From: an uncultured Mesorhizobium sp.
Lineage (GTDB): Bacteria; Pseudomonadota; Alphaproteobacteria; Rhizobiales; Rhizobiaceae
Length of the DNA stretch: 18,280 bases
Assembly (NCBI GenBank): GCA_937958475.1
Contig: CALFXR010000138.1
Span: forward strand, 1-18,280
Direction of reading: 5' to 3'
A model generated the notes under the pieces. It was not told the DNA's origin, searched no databases, and was given only the letters and a program-made list of their open reading frames with translations. Position numbers and translations under genes: made by a program. Below, piece after piece: positions 6,963 to 14,157 of the stretch (positions within the stretch are counted from its first letter, which is position 1; each line of letters opens with the position of its first letter).

Positions 6963-8215
6963 GTTGCCGCTCCTTCCAGCATGGGCCGGCCGGAGACCGC
7001 GCTTTCCACGCATTCGGCGAGCGAGCCGTAGAGCACGTCGTAGCCGGTGTTACCGGGCGCGTAATGGGCGAACTTGCCCGAGTTCGTCATCAGCACGCCG
7101 CCGGCAAGCTCGGGCAGGATCGGCGTCACGACCACGCAGGTGTCGGCGACGATGTTCACCCCGGCGTCGCCGAGCGGCTTCCTCAGGCCGAGCCGGTCGA
7201 GACCGGAGAGGACGTGCCGGCCGGTGCAGGCATGGATCGGCACGGCGAGGCGGCGGCCGCCGATCAGCCGCGCCAGCCGCTCGAACTCGTCGAGCGAAAG
7301 ATGCGGGCTGCCGATGGCGACGGCGTCGATCCGCTCCGGCCTGTCCGCGGTCGAAAGTCGCGACCGGGCGTCGGCGACCATTGCGGGCGTCACGACGATC
7401 GTCGCGGCCGGCACGCGCCCGGCGAACGCCGTGTCGACGTCGGGCGCTTCCGGCGTTACGCCGGCGATGTGGAACAGACCGACGGCGCCCGACGAAGCGG
7501 CGGCCGCGCCGAAAGCCTTCAGCGCGTCCTCGCCGGGGTGTTCGTCGACGCCGGCGACCACGCCGATGTCGTTGCCGACGCTCTTTCCGAAGAGGCTGCC
7601 GAGGATCGGCCAGGCGATTTCGGAGGCGAGGAACGGACGGGGAAGGGCGCCGACGTCGAACACCAGCGTCGCCGCGCGGTTCTCCGGCCGGTGCAGCCCG
7701 TAGTCGGGCGCGCGAGCGGAGATGGCGCAGGCGATGTCGAGGAAGTCGCCATAGCGGTTGGTGCGCGCGCCGAGCACGGAGTTGCAGAACACCACGGCGT
7801 TGGACTCGCCCCAGGCGACGTCGCTGCCGAGCGCCGGCCGGTGCCCGGCCTGGTAGGGCGCGCAGGTCCAGCTCGGCTCGCAGCCGAGCGCCCGATAGGC
7901 GTCCATCATGCGCCGGGCCATGCCGCGTTCGTGCGCCGGCAGCCGGTCGCGCGAGCAACCGGTCAGGTCGAGCGCGCCGACGTTGAGCGTCGAGCGCACC
8001 GCGACGTGCGCGCCGCCCTCGACCAGCCGCTCGGCGAACAGCGTGCCGGAATCGCCGTGGTAGAGCGCCCCGTCGATATGCGCCGACGCGATCGGGATCA
8101 GCCGCGGCGCGCCGAGCAGCCGGGCGCTGTCAGCGACGATGCGCATCGCCATCGCCGCTCCGGCGCCGTCGCGGCCCGCGGCGATCGCATTCTCCTCTTC
8201 CGAAAGCGCCACCAT
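6959..8215 (-). CDS. Aconitase X large (catalytic) subunit, DUF521
   Basis: The 418-residue product is the catalytic part of aconitase X, an iron-sulfur hydro-lyase related to aconitase and the LeuC family. Visible motifs are GDSGTLFAE (about 54-62), the cysteine of CAPYQAG (118), the cysteine of FCNSVLGARTNR (144), the cysteine of ADTC (360) and the C-terminal TNSGKFAHYAPG. These three cysteines are the likely cluster ligands, by analogy with solved family members. Characterised bacterial forms dehydrate cis-3-hydroxy-L-proline and archaeal forms act on mevalonate 5-phosphate; here I infer only a small hydroxy-acid or hydroxyproline dehydratase. The start is either the ATG at 8215, overlapping the GNAT stop as TGATG, or a GTG one codon earlier; AAGGAG lies upstream at fitting distance. 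It overlaps the small subunit by four bases. No proline racemase, transporter or reductase partner lies nearby. Confidence 0.9.
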   Translation of the reverse strand: MVALSEEENAIAAGRDGAGAAMAMRIVADSARLLGAPRLIPIASAHIDGALYHGDSGTLFAERLVEGGAHVAVRSTLNVGALDLTGCSRDRLPAHERGMARRMMDAYRALGCEPSWTCAPYQAGHRPALGSDVAWGESNAVVFCNSVLGARTNRYGDFLDIACAISARAPDYGLHRPENRAATLVFDVGALPRPFLASEIAWPILGSLFGKSVGNDIGVVAGVDEHPGEDALKAFGAAAASSGAVGLFHIAGVTPEAPDVDTAFAGRVPAATIVVTPAMVADARSRLSTADRPERIDAVAIGSPHLSLDEFERLARLIGGRRLAVPIHACTGRHVLSGLDRLGLRKPLGDAGVNIVADTCVVVTPILPELAGGVLMTNSGKFAHYAPGNTGYDVLYGSLAECVESAVSGRPMLEGAAT

Positions 8216-8712
8216 CACGAAAGCTCCTTGCGCATCGTCACCGAGGTCGGGCGGTCGAAGCCTTCATGCGCTGTCCGCCCGGTCTCGCGGAATCCGAGCC
8301 TGGCGAAGGTGGTCTGGTTGCCGGTGAGTTCGACGCGCGCCTGCAGTTCCAGCGCCGTTCGTCCCAGAGCGCCGGCGTGGCGTTCGGCTTCATCCATCAG
8401 CATGCGCCCGATGCCCTTGCCCTGCATTCCCGGCTCGACGGCAAGCTTGCCGACATAGAGGTGACCGCCCCTGTCGGCGAGGAAGACGCAGCCGGCGAGC
8501 GCGCCGTCGGAGAAGGCGACGAGCACCGTCTCCCGCGTCGCCTTGTCGGCCAGCGCCGCCGGCGTCAGCCGGTGGACGGAAGAGGGCGGGTCGATGGTGC
8601 CGTCCATGGAGGCGAAGGAGCGCCTGACGAGGTCGAGCAGGTCGTCCCACCGGTCGAAGCCGGGCGCGAGCGGCATTACGGTCACGGCGGCGTCCGGTGC
8701 CGGCTCAGCCAT
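8215..8712 (-). CDS. GNAT-family N-acetyltransferase
   Basis: A 165-residue protein with one GNAT acetyltransferase fold that should use acetyl-CoA on an amine. The acetyl-CoA loop is clear as VEPGMQGKGIGRMLM (Q97-G98-K99-G100-I101-G102), preceded by the strand LYVGKLAV. The C-terminal part ERFG-like segment reads ARLGFRETGR, usual for the family. The substrate is unknown. It overlaps the end of moeB by 8 bp and its TGA overlaps the ATG of the aconitase X large subunit by one base, so it is probably co-translated with both. Position between them does not identify its target: it could act on a small metabolite linked to the aconitase X pathway or be unrelated. Confidence 0.85.
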   Translation of the reverse strand: MAEPAPDAAVTVMPLAPGFDRWDDLLDLVRRSFASMDGTIDPPSSVHRLTPAALADKATRETVLVAFSDGALAGCVFLADRGGHLYVGKLAVEPGMQGKGIGRMLMDEAERHAGALGRTALELQARVELTGNQTTFARLGFRETGRTAHEGFDRPTSVTMRKELS

Positions 8713-9469
8713 GACGGCGGTACCTCACCGTGTCGAAGCGCGCGCCGAGCGCGTCGTAGAGCAGCAGGCGGCCGATCAGCGGCTCGCCGATGCCGGCGAT
8801 CAGCTTGATCGTCTCCATGGCCTGCAGCGTGCCGATGACGCCGGTCAGCGCGCCGAGCACGCCGGCCTCGGCGCAGGACGGCACCAGGCCGGCCGGCGGC
8901 GGCTCGGGGAAGAGATCGCGGTAGGAGGGATTCGGCTTTCCCTCGGCGTTGTTCTCGTAGGGCTTGAGCACGGTGATCGAACCGTCGAAGCGCCCCACCG
9001 CGGCGTGCACCAGCGGTCGCCCGGCCGCCGCGCAGGCGTCGGCGACGAGATAGCGCGTCTCGAAATTATCGGATCCGTCGACGGTCAGATCGTAGGCGGC
9101 GACGAGTTCGGCGACGTTCTCCGCGGTCAGCCTGACCGGATGCAGCTCGACCGCGACGTTGGGGTTGAGGCGCTTCAGCGCCGCCGCCGCGCTCTCTGTC
9201 TTGGCGGTGCCGACGGCGCCGGTGTCGTGGATCACCTGGCGCTGCAGGTTCGACAGCGACACATGGTCGTCGTCGACGATGCCGAGCGTGCCGACGCCGG
9301 CCGCGGCGAGATAGGCGAGCACAGGCGCGCCGAGCCCGCCGGCGCCGATCACGAGCACGCGCGCCCGCTTCAGACGCTGCTGGCCTGGCCCGCCGATCTC
9401 GGGCAGCACGATATGCCGCGCGTAGCGCTCGATTTCGTCGTCCGAGAGGGGAGGGGTCTGGGCTGCCAT
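8705..9469 (-). CDS. moeB: MoeB/ThiF-type adenylyltransferase (molybdopterin-synthase adenylyltransferase)
   Basis: An E1-like enzyme that adenylates the C-terminal Gly-Gly of a sulfur carrier such as MoaD (or ThiS) so that it can receive sulfur. At 254 residues it is a single-domain MoeB without a rhodanese tail. Motifs are the ATP loop VIGAGGLGAP (40-49), DDDHVSLSNLQRQVIH (66-81), DGSDNFETR (131-139) and the cysteine of SCAEAGVLG (199). The two CxxC zinc pairs of Escherichia coli MoeB are absent: the first site reads PSYRDLF and the C-terminus ends in RYRRHG. The start at ATG 9469 (MAAQTPPLSD) matches the family; a longer open frame to 10288 runs through recF in another frame and is not coding. 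No strong ribosome site is seen. It lies 32 bp after recF and overlaps the GNAT gene by 8 bp. Confidence 0.9.
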   Translation of the reverse strand: MAAQTPPLSDDEIERYARHIVLPEIGGPGQQRLKRARVLVIGAGGLGAPVLAYLAAAGVGTLGIVDDDHVSLSNLQRQVIHDTGAVGTAKTESAAAALKRLNPNVAVELHPVRLTAENVAELVAAYDLTVDGSDNFETRYLVADACAAAGRPLVHAAVGRFDGSITVLKPYENNAEGKPNPSYRDLFPEPPPAGLVPSCAEAGVLGALTGVIGTLQAMETIKLIAGIGEPLIGRLLLYDALGARFDTVRYRRHG

Positions 9470-9501
9470 CGTGCGGAAGATAGGCTGTCGGCCGCCGCTT
9501 G

Positions 9502-10647
9502 TCAGCTTCCGTCCGCGGCGCTCACCGCGCCGCCGGCGACGCTCAGCATCTGTGCCCGTCCGGCGATGCTGTCGAACAGAACCGGGTCGGTGCCGGTCAT
9601 GAAGGCCTGGCAGCCGAGACCCTCGAGGATCTCGAACAGCGCGCCACGCCGGCTGGCGTCGAGATGGGCGGCGACCTCGTCGAGAAGCAGGACCGGCACC
9701 GCGCCGGAGACCTCGCCGCACAGCCGCGCATGAGACAGCATGATGCCGATCAGCAGCGCCTTCTGCTCGCCGGTGGAGCACAGTCCGGCCGCCATCGCCT
9801 TCTGCCGGTGACGCACCAAAAGGTCCGAGCGGTGCGGGCCCTCCAGCGTGCGGCCGGCGGCACGGTCCTTCCAGCGGTTCTCGGCCAGAAGCGCGCGGAA
9901 CGCCTCCTCGGCGTCGAGCGCCGATTCCCGTGCCAGCAGATCCTCCACCGTTCCGGCGATGGCGAGGTCGGCGTGCGGGAACGGCCCGGTGTCGGGAAGC
10001 CGCTCGACCATGGCGGAAAGCAGCCGCACCATCTCCACCCGCGCCGCCGCGATCGCCGTACCGCTCTCGGCCATCTGCGCCTCGATGGCGTCGAACCAGG
10101 CGGCGTCGCGCGCGCCCTCGACGAGCAGCCGGTTGCGGCCGCGCATCGCCTTCTCGTAGTCGAGTACCCTCTGCCCCTGGCCGGGGTCGGTGGCCAGCAC
10201 CAGGCGGTCGAGGAAGCGCCGGCGGTCGCCGGCCGGGCCGGTGAACAGCGCATCCATCGACGGCGTCAGCCAGGTGACCCGCAGCCATTCGAGCAGTTCC
10301 TCGGCGGCGCGGGCGTTGGCGCCGTTGATGCGAATGCGGCGGCCGCTGTCGACGCCGCCCGAGCGACCGGTTCCGGTCCCAATCTCGCAGGTGCCGAACG
10401 GACCCTCCAGCCGTGCGTGGACGGCGAAGCCGTCCTCGGCCCCTTCGCGGGCGACGTCCTCGTAGGCGGCACGGCGAAGGCCGCGGCCGGGTGTCAGGAA
10501 GGAGATCGCCTCGAGCAGGTTGGTCTTGCCGGCGCCGTTGTCGCCGGTGAAGACCACCAGCCCCGGCTTCAGGTCGAGCGCGACCGACGCGTAGTTGCGG
10601 AAGTCGGAAAGCACCAGCCGGCTGATATGGACCTGTTCATCCGCCAT
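9502..10647 (-). CDS. recF: DNA replication and repair protein RecF
   Basis: A 381-residue SMC-like ATPase that binds gapped or single-strand/duplex DNA junctions and, with RecO and RecR, helps load RecA. The Walker A motif is GDNGAGKTN (35-43), the ABC-type signature is STGEQKALLIG (about 291-301), and Walker B is VLLLDEVAAHLD (319-330). Length and order match the family. The start at ATG 10647 gives MADEQVHISRLVLSDFRNY, the expected first strand. It follows dnaN by 58 bp on the same strand, the common dnaA-dnaN-recF order, but is followed by moeB rather than gyrB. The 58 bp gap has no clear promoter or terminator, so co-transcription with dnaN is likely. Confidence 0.95.
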   Translation of the reverse strand: MADEQVHISRLVLSDFRNYASVALDLKPGLVVFTGDNGAGKTNLLEAISFLTPGRGLRRAAYEDVAREGAEDGFAVHARLEGPFGTCEIGTGTGRSGGVDSGRRIRINGANARAAEELLEWLRVTWLTPSMDALFTGPAGDRRRFLDRLVLATDPGQGQRVLDYEKAMRGRNRLLVEGARDAAWFDAIEAQMAESGTAIAAARVEMVRLLSAMVERLPDTGPFPHADLAIAGTVEDLLARESALDAEEAFRALLAENRWKDRAAGRTLEGPHRSDLLVRHRQKAMAAGLCSTGEQKALLIGIMLSHARLCGEVSGAVPVLLLDEVAAHLDASRRGALFEILEGLGCQAFMTGTDPVLFDSIAGRAQMLSVAGGAVSAADGS

Positions 10648-10705
10648 CGGCCGGACTCCGGCTGCGGCGCGTCACCCGTTTCGATCCGTGCGTGTCGATG
10701 GGAGC

Positions 10706-11824
10706 CTAGACCCGCATCGGCATGAGCACGTAGAGCACCTGCTCGTCGGCGGTGTCGCGGATCAGCGTCGGCGATCCGGCGTCCGCCAGCATGAACTCGG
10801 CCTGCGTACCCGACAGTTGCCCGGCGACGTCGAGCAGGTACTTGGCGTTGAATCCGATCTCGATCGGGTCCGAGCCGTAGTCGGCCGCCAGTTCCTCGGT
10901 GGCGCTGCCCGAATCCGGATTGTTGACCGCGAGCGTGATGCTGTCGTCGGCGATCGAGAGCTTCACCGCGCGGCCGCGCTCCGAAGAGATCGTCGACACG
11001 CGGTCGACCGCCGAGGCGAAGGTCTGCCGGTCGATGACCAGGCGCTTGTCATTGCCGGTGGGGATGACGCGCTGGTAGTCCGGGAAGGTGCCGTCGATCA
11101 GCTTCGAGGTGAGGACGACGCTGCCGATGGTGAAGCGGATCTTGGTGTCGGAAAGCTCCACGGTCACGGCGACGTCGGGATCGTCGACCAACTTCTGCAA
11201 CTCGCTGACCGTCTTGCGCGGAATGATGATGCCGGGCATGCCCTCCGAGCCCGCCGGTGCCTCCATCTCGGCGCGCGCCAGGCGATGGCCGTCAGTGGCG
11301 ACCGAGCGCAGCGACAGCTTGCCGCCCGCCTCGTGCGTGTGCAGATAGATGCCGTTGAGATAGTAGCGCGTCTCCTCGGTGGAGATGGCGAACTGCGTCT
11401 TGTCGATCAGCTTGCGCAGCGCCGCCGATTCGATGCGGAAGATGTGCGAGAAGGACCCGGCCGACAGTTCCGGGAAATCGGACTGCGGCAGGCATTGCAG
11501 GCGGAAGCTCGAGCGGCCCGAGACTACCGACATGGCGTTGCCGTCGGCATCGGTCTTCAACATCACTTCAGAGCCGTCCGGCAGCTTGCGCACGATCTCG
11601 TAGAGCAGGTGCGCCGGCACGGTGGTCGCGCCGCCCTGTTCCACCGCCGCGGCGGTCGCCTCGGTGATCTCCAGGTCGAGATCCGTCGCCTTCAGTTCGA
11701 GGCTCGATCCGGAGGCCGACAGCAGCACGTTGGACAGGATCGGGATCGTGTTCCGCCGCTCGACCACGCGATGGACGTGATTGAGCGTCTTCAGAAGGTT
11801 GGAACGTTCAAGAACCACACGCAT
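10706..11824 (-). CDS. dnaN: DNA polymerase III subunit beta (sliding clamp)
   Basis: The 372-residue product is the ring-shaped clamp that holds polymerase III and many repair proteins on DNA. It opens with MRVVLERSNLLKTLNHVHRVVERRNTIPIL-type sequence and ends with the strongly conserved LMPMRV tail that lines the partner-binding pocket. The three clamp domains of about 120 residues each are all present: the second covers the SFSHIF region and the third follows DKRLVIDRQTF. It lies 198 bp downstream of dnaA, and a hairpin between them suggests that dnaN has its own start of transcription. Only a weak ribosome site (GAGACGG) is seen upstream of its ATG. Confidence 0.96.
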   Translation of the reverse strand: MRVVLERSNLLKTLNHVHRVVERRNTIPILSNVLLSASGSSLELKATDLDLEITEATAAAVEQGGATTVPAHLLYEIVRKLPDGSEVMLKTDADGNAMSVVSGRSSFRLQCLPQSDFPELSAGSFSHIFRIESAALRKLIDKTQFAISTEETRYYLNGIYLHTHEAGGKLSLRSVATDGHRLARAEMEAPAGSEGMPGIIIPRKTVSELQKLVDDPDVAVTVELSDTKIRFTIGSVVLTSKLIDGTFPDYQRVIPTGNDKRLVIDRQTFASAVDRVSTISSERGRAVKLSIADDSITLAVNNPDSGSATEELAADYGSDPIEIGFNAKYLLDVAGQLSGTQAEFMLADAGSPTLIRDTADEQVLYVLMPMRV

Positions 11825-11920
11825 GACGGGCCGTCTCGCTAAAAATTCTCACTTCGATTTCCGGACAAAGGCAATGCCGCGGAAGGCCGCAAATGGCACA
11901 GAATCGTAGCAAACTGATAG

Positions 11921-11977
11921 CAAAAAGCCCGGAAACGCAAGCCCGCGGGGCGACTCTCGGCCGCCGTCGCGGGCTTT
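11921..11977 (-). terminator. Probable terminator downstream of dnaA
   Basis: On the minus strand the arms AAGCCCGCG (11976-11968) and CGCGGGCTT (11947-11939) pair with an inner GCGAC/GTCGC stem. A second CGGGC followed by five T residues (11931-11921) can pair alternatively with the first arm and gives a terminator-like T run. It begins about 45 bp after the dnaA stop, so at least part of dnaA transcription may end before dnaN. Confidence 0.5.
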
Positions 11978-12022
11978 CCTTGGGATATCTTCCGCTTGTG
12001 CTGTCAGGGGCTTGATCCGGCC

Positions 12023-13567
12023 TCAGGCCTGCTCGCTGATCAGCCTGCGCAGAAGCTCGATTTCCTGGGCGAGCGAGTTGTCCGTGCCCGACAGGTCCTC
12101 GATCTTGCGCACCGCGTGCAGGACCGTCGTGTGATCGCGACCGCCGAAGCGGCGGCCGATTTCCGGCAGCGAGCGTGGCGTCATCACCTTCGACAGGTAC
12201 ATGGCGATCTGCCGAGGCTTGACGATGGTCCGCGTGCGCCGGTTCGACAGGAGCTCCGTTTTCGACACGTTGTAGTGGCGCGCCACCACGCGCTGGATGT
12301 CCTCGATGCGGACCCGTTTCGGCTCGCCCGTGCGGTAGATGTGGCCGAGGATCTCGTCGATGCGGTCGACGGTGATCTGCGGCTCGAAGGACTGGCGGAA
12401 CAGCAGCTGGTTGAACGCGCCTTCGAGTTCCCGCCCGCTTCCCGTCACAGTCCCGGCGACGTGCGCGAGCACGTCTTCCGAGATGTCGAGCGACTGGTCG
12501 TCGGCCCGTGCCGCTGCCAGCCGCTGCTTCAACATGGCGAGGCGCATGGCGTAGTCTGGCGCCGACATTTCCAGCGAGACGCCGCCGTTGAGGCGCGAGC
12601 GAACGCGCGGCTCGAGCGATTCCAGCTCCGCGGGCGGCCGATCGGCGGCGACCACCACCTGGCGGGCGCTGTCGAGCAGCATGTTGATGAGATGGCAGAA
12701 CTCGTTCTGGATCGACTTGCCCTGCAGGAACTGCATGTCGTCGATGATCAGCAGGTCGATGTCTCGCAACTGTTCCTTCAGGCTGAGCGCGTTGTTGTCG
12801 CGGATCGCCGTGGCGAAGCGCCACATGAAGTATTCCGCGGTGAGGTAGACGACACGCGCCTGCGGGTTGCGGCGCAGGGCCGCCGCGGCGACGGCCTGGA
12901 GCAGGTGCGTCTTGCCGAGCCCGACCGAGGCGTGGAGGAACAGCGGGTTGAAGCGAACCGCATTCGGCGCCTGTTCGGCGATCGCCTGGGCGGCGGCGAA
13001 GGCGACGCGGTTGGACGGTCCGTCGACGAACGACTCGAACGTGTAGCGCGCATCGAGGGGCGAGCCGAGCAGGCGCTGGCGATGCTCCGCCTCGGCACTG
13101 CCGGGGCGCGCCGGCGTCGGCCGTTCGCCCCTGTGGCCGTTGACGGTGCCGCTGGCGAGCGCCGTCTGCACCTGCCGCAACGGCTTGCGCGCCACCGTCT
13201 CCTCGGCCTCGGCCGGCCGGCCGCTGCGCGTCGAGGAGCGCACGATGAAGTCGACCTTGAGGATCTCCGGCTGCTCCTGCTTCCAGATCTCGGTGACGAG
13301 GTCGAGATAGTGCCCGTTGATCCACGAACGCAGGAAGGCGGTCGGGACCGATATCCGCACGACACCCTTGCCGGCCTCCGCCAGCTTCATCCGGGCGAAC
13401 CAGGAAGAGTAGACCTCGCTCCCCAGTCGCGCCTTCAGTTGGGTCTTCACCCGGTCGAAAATCCGTTCTGCTGCGCTGGAGTTCATGGCCGCCGCTTCCA
13501 ACTCCTCCGCAATAGTTCCCACGAAGGAAGGGCCAGTCATGGCCTCCCTCTCGATGCCGCTTTGCAT
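12023..13567 (-). CDS. dnaA: Chromosomal replication initiator DnaA
   Basis: The AAA+ initiator binds DnaA boxes at the origin, oligomerises with ATP and opens DNA. The 514-residue product has domain I with WFARMKLAEA (about 56-65), a variable linker (about 110-170), and domain III with Walker A ASVGLGKTH (213-221), Walker B LLIIDD (272-277), a probable arginine finger at Arg325 and sensor II GRELEGAF (378-385). Domain IV carries the DnaA signature GGRDHTTVLHAV (475-486). The start is uncertain. I keep the ATG at 13567 (MQSGIEREAM), but the ATG at 13540 has a closer GGGAGG ribosome site and another ATG at 13486 lies just before SSAAERIFD; domain I begins after all three. The long gene-free control region to its right is described separately. 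Confidence 0.95.
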   Translation of the reverse strand: MQSGIEREAMTGPSFVGTIAEELEAAAMNSSAAERIFDRVKTQLKARLGSEVYSSWFARMKLAEAGKGVVRISVPTAFLRSWINGHYLDLVTEIWKQEQPEILKVDFIVRSSTRSGRPAEAEETVARKPLRQVQTALASGTVNGHRGERPTPARPGSAEAEHRQRLLGSPLDARYTFESFVDGPSNRVAFAAAQAIAEQAPNAVRFNPLFLHASVGLGKTHLLQAVAAAALRRNPQARVVYLTAEYFMWRFATAIRDNNALSLKEQLRDIDLLIIDDMQFLQGKSIQNEFCHLINMLLDSARQVVVAADRPPAELESLEPRVRSRLNGGVSLEMSAPDYAMRLAMLKQRLAAARADDQSLDISEDVLAHVAGTVTGSGRELEGAFNQLLFRQSFEPQITVDRIDEILGHIYRTGEPKRVRIEDIQRVVARHYNVSKTELLSNRRTRTIVKPRQIAMYLSKVMTPRSLPEIGRRFGGRDHTTVLHAVRKIEDLSGTDNSLAQEIELLRRLISEQA

Positions 13568-13697
13568 TCTCGTAATCCCCGAATTCGCATCTGTCTCTAC
13601 CGGGTCTGGGTTCCGCTACCCGCCCGGCGTTCCTCGTATCGACTTCCGCCTTGTCGGGCGGCTGCTCTCCTTTCGCGGCGCCCGGGCCTGGCACCTA

Positions 13698-13717
13698 CGT
13701 CGCCGCCTTTGGCGACG
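13698..13717. repeat. Perfect inverted repeat (hairpin) in dnaA leader
   Basis: CGTCGCC (13698-13704) and GGCGACG (13711-13717) are perfect complements with a 6-nt loop. It lies 131-150 bp before the dnaA ATG and 17 bp from a second hairpin. Confidence 0.75.
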
Positions 13718-13734
13718 GCAATAACAACCCCTCG

Positions 13735-13753
13735 TCCGGCCAAAAAGGCCGGA
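13735..13753. repeat. Perfect inverted repeat (hairpin) in dnaA leader
   Basis: TCCGGCC (13735-13741) and GGCCGGA (13747-13753) flank AAAAA (TTTTT on the dnaA sense strand). The perfect 7 bp stem has no T run after it in either direction, so it is not a usual terminator. Confidence 0.75.
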
Positions 13754-13941
13754 GCGCATGCACGTTTTCCGTCGCAGATGACCCCGCCTGGCGAACGGTC
13801 GTCGAAAAGCACGGCTTCGCCGCTCACGGTGTTGCCCCGTGCCGCAAATGCTGCGATTTTGGTTAAGTCGACGGCCCGAAAGGACCGTGCTTCCGACCCA
13901 TTCAGACTACAAAATTAGCGGTGGACAGGGCAAGAGCGCGG

Positions 13942-13957
13942 CTAACGGTTTTTTAAC
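13942..13957 (+). promoter_or_regulatory. CtrA-like box
   Basis: CTAA, seven bases, then TTAAC differs by one base from the CtrA consensus TTAA-N7-TTAAC. A GAATC (GANTC, the CcrM methylation target) follows directly at 13958-13962. Binding is inferred. Confidence 0.35.
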
Positions 13958-14017
13958 GAATCTAGCACGCCGGAGCCCCTTCGCAGACCCTCGGAACCAC
14001 CCTCGTTTCGATAAACT

Positions 14018-14032
14018 GTTTTGATTCAAAAC
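14018..14032. repeat. 15 bp perfect palindrome containing a GANTC site
   Basis: GTTTTGA and TCAAAAC pair around a single T. The centre contains GATTC, a CcrM-type methylation site. It could be a protein operator; the protein is unknown. Confidence 0.7.
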
Positions 14033-14070
14033 CTTTACCGCGACGCACCCGAAATGCCGCGGGCCCGAAA

Positions 14071-14086
14071 ATATTTTTAAAAATAT
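14071..14086. repeat. 16 bp all-A/T perfect palindrome
   Basis: ATATTTTT followed by AAAAATAT, with no G or C in a GC-rich genome. It may ease DNA unwinding or bind a nucleoid protein. Confidence 0.75.
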
Positions 14087-14125
14087 GGCCTTGACAGGGC
14101 GGATGCCCGGCAAGCCGTTTCATGC

Positions 14126-14157
14126 AGTTGAAGACCTGTGGATAAAGGTCTGCAACT
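14126..14157. promoter_or_regulatory. Consensus DnaA box inside an imperfect 12 bp dyad
   Basis: TGTGGATAA at 14137-14145 is a perfect DnaA box (reverse complement TTATCCACA). Around it AGTTG-A-AGACCT (14126-14137) pairs with AGGTCT-G-CAACT (14146-14157), giving 11 of 12 matched positions and an 8 nt loop. The box lies about 570 bp upstream of dnaA. Confidence 0.7.

Noticed and set aside
5208..7031. Plus-strand open frame of 607 codons across three genes
   Set aside because: It covers the SH3 gene, the dehydrogenase and the aconitase X small subunit in wrong frames, with a low-complexity Arg-rich product.
9470..10288. Upstream extension of moeB
   Set aside because: It lies within recF in another frame and the MoeB family begins near ATG 9469.
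13597..13827. Small minus-strand open frame (76 codons, GTG start) upstream of dnaA
   Set aside because: No ribosome site, Arg-rich C-terminus, and it covers the hairpins; a leader peptide cannot be excluded but has no support.
11996..13918. Plus-strand open frame of 640 codons antisense to dnaA
   Set aside because: It is the shadow of dnaA; composition is unlike a protein and it has no ribosome site.
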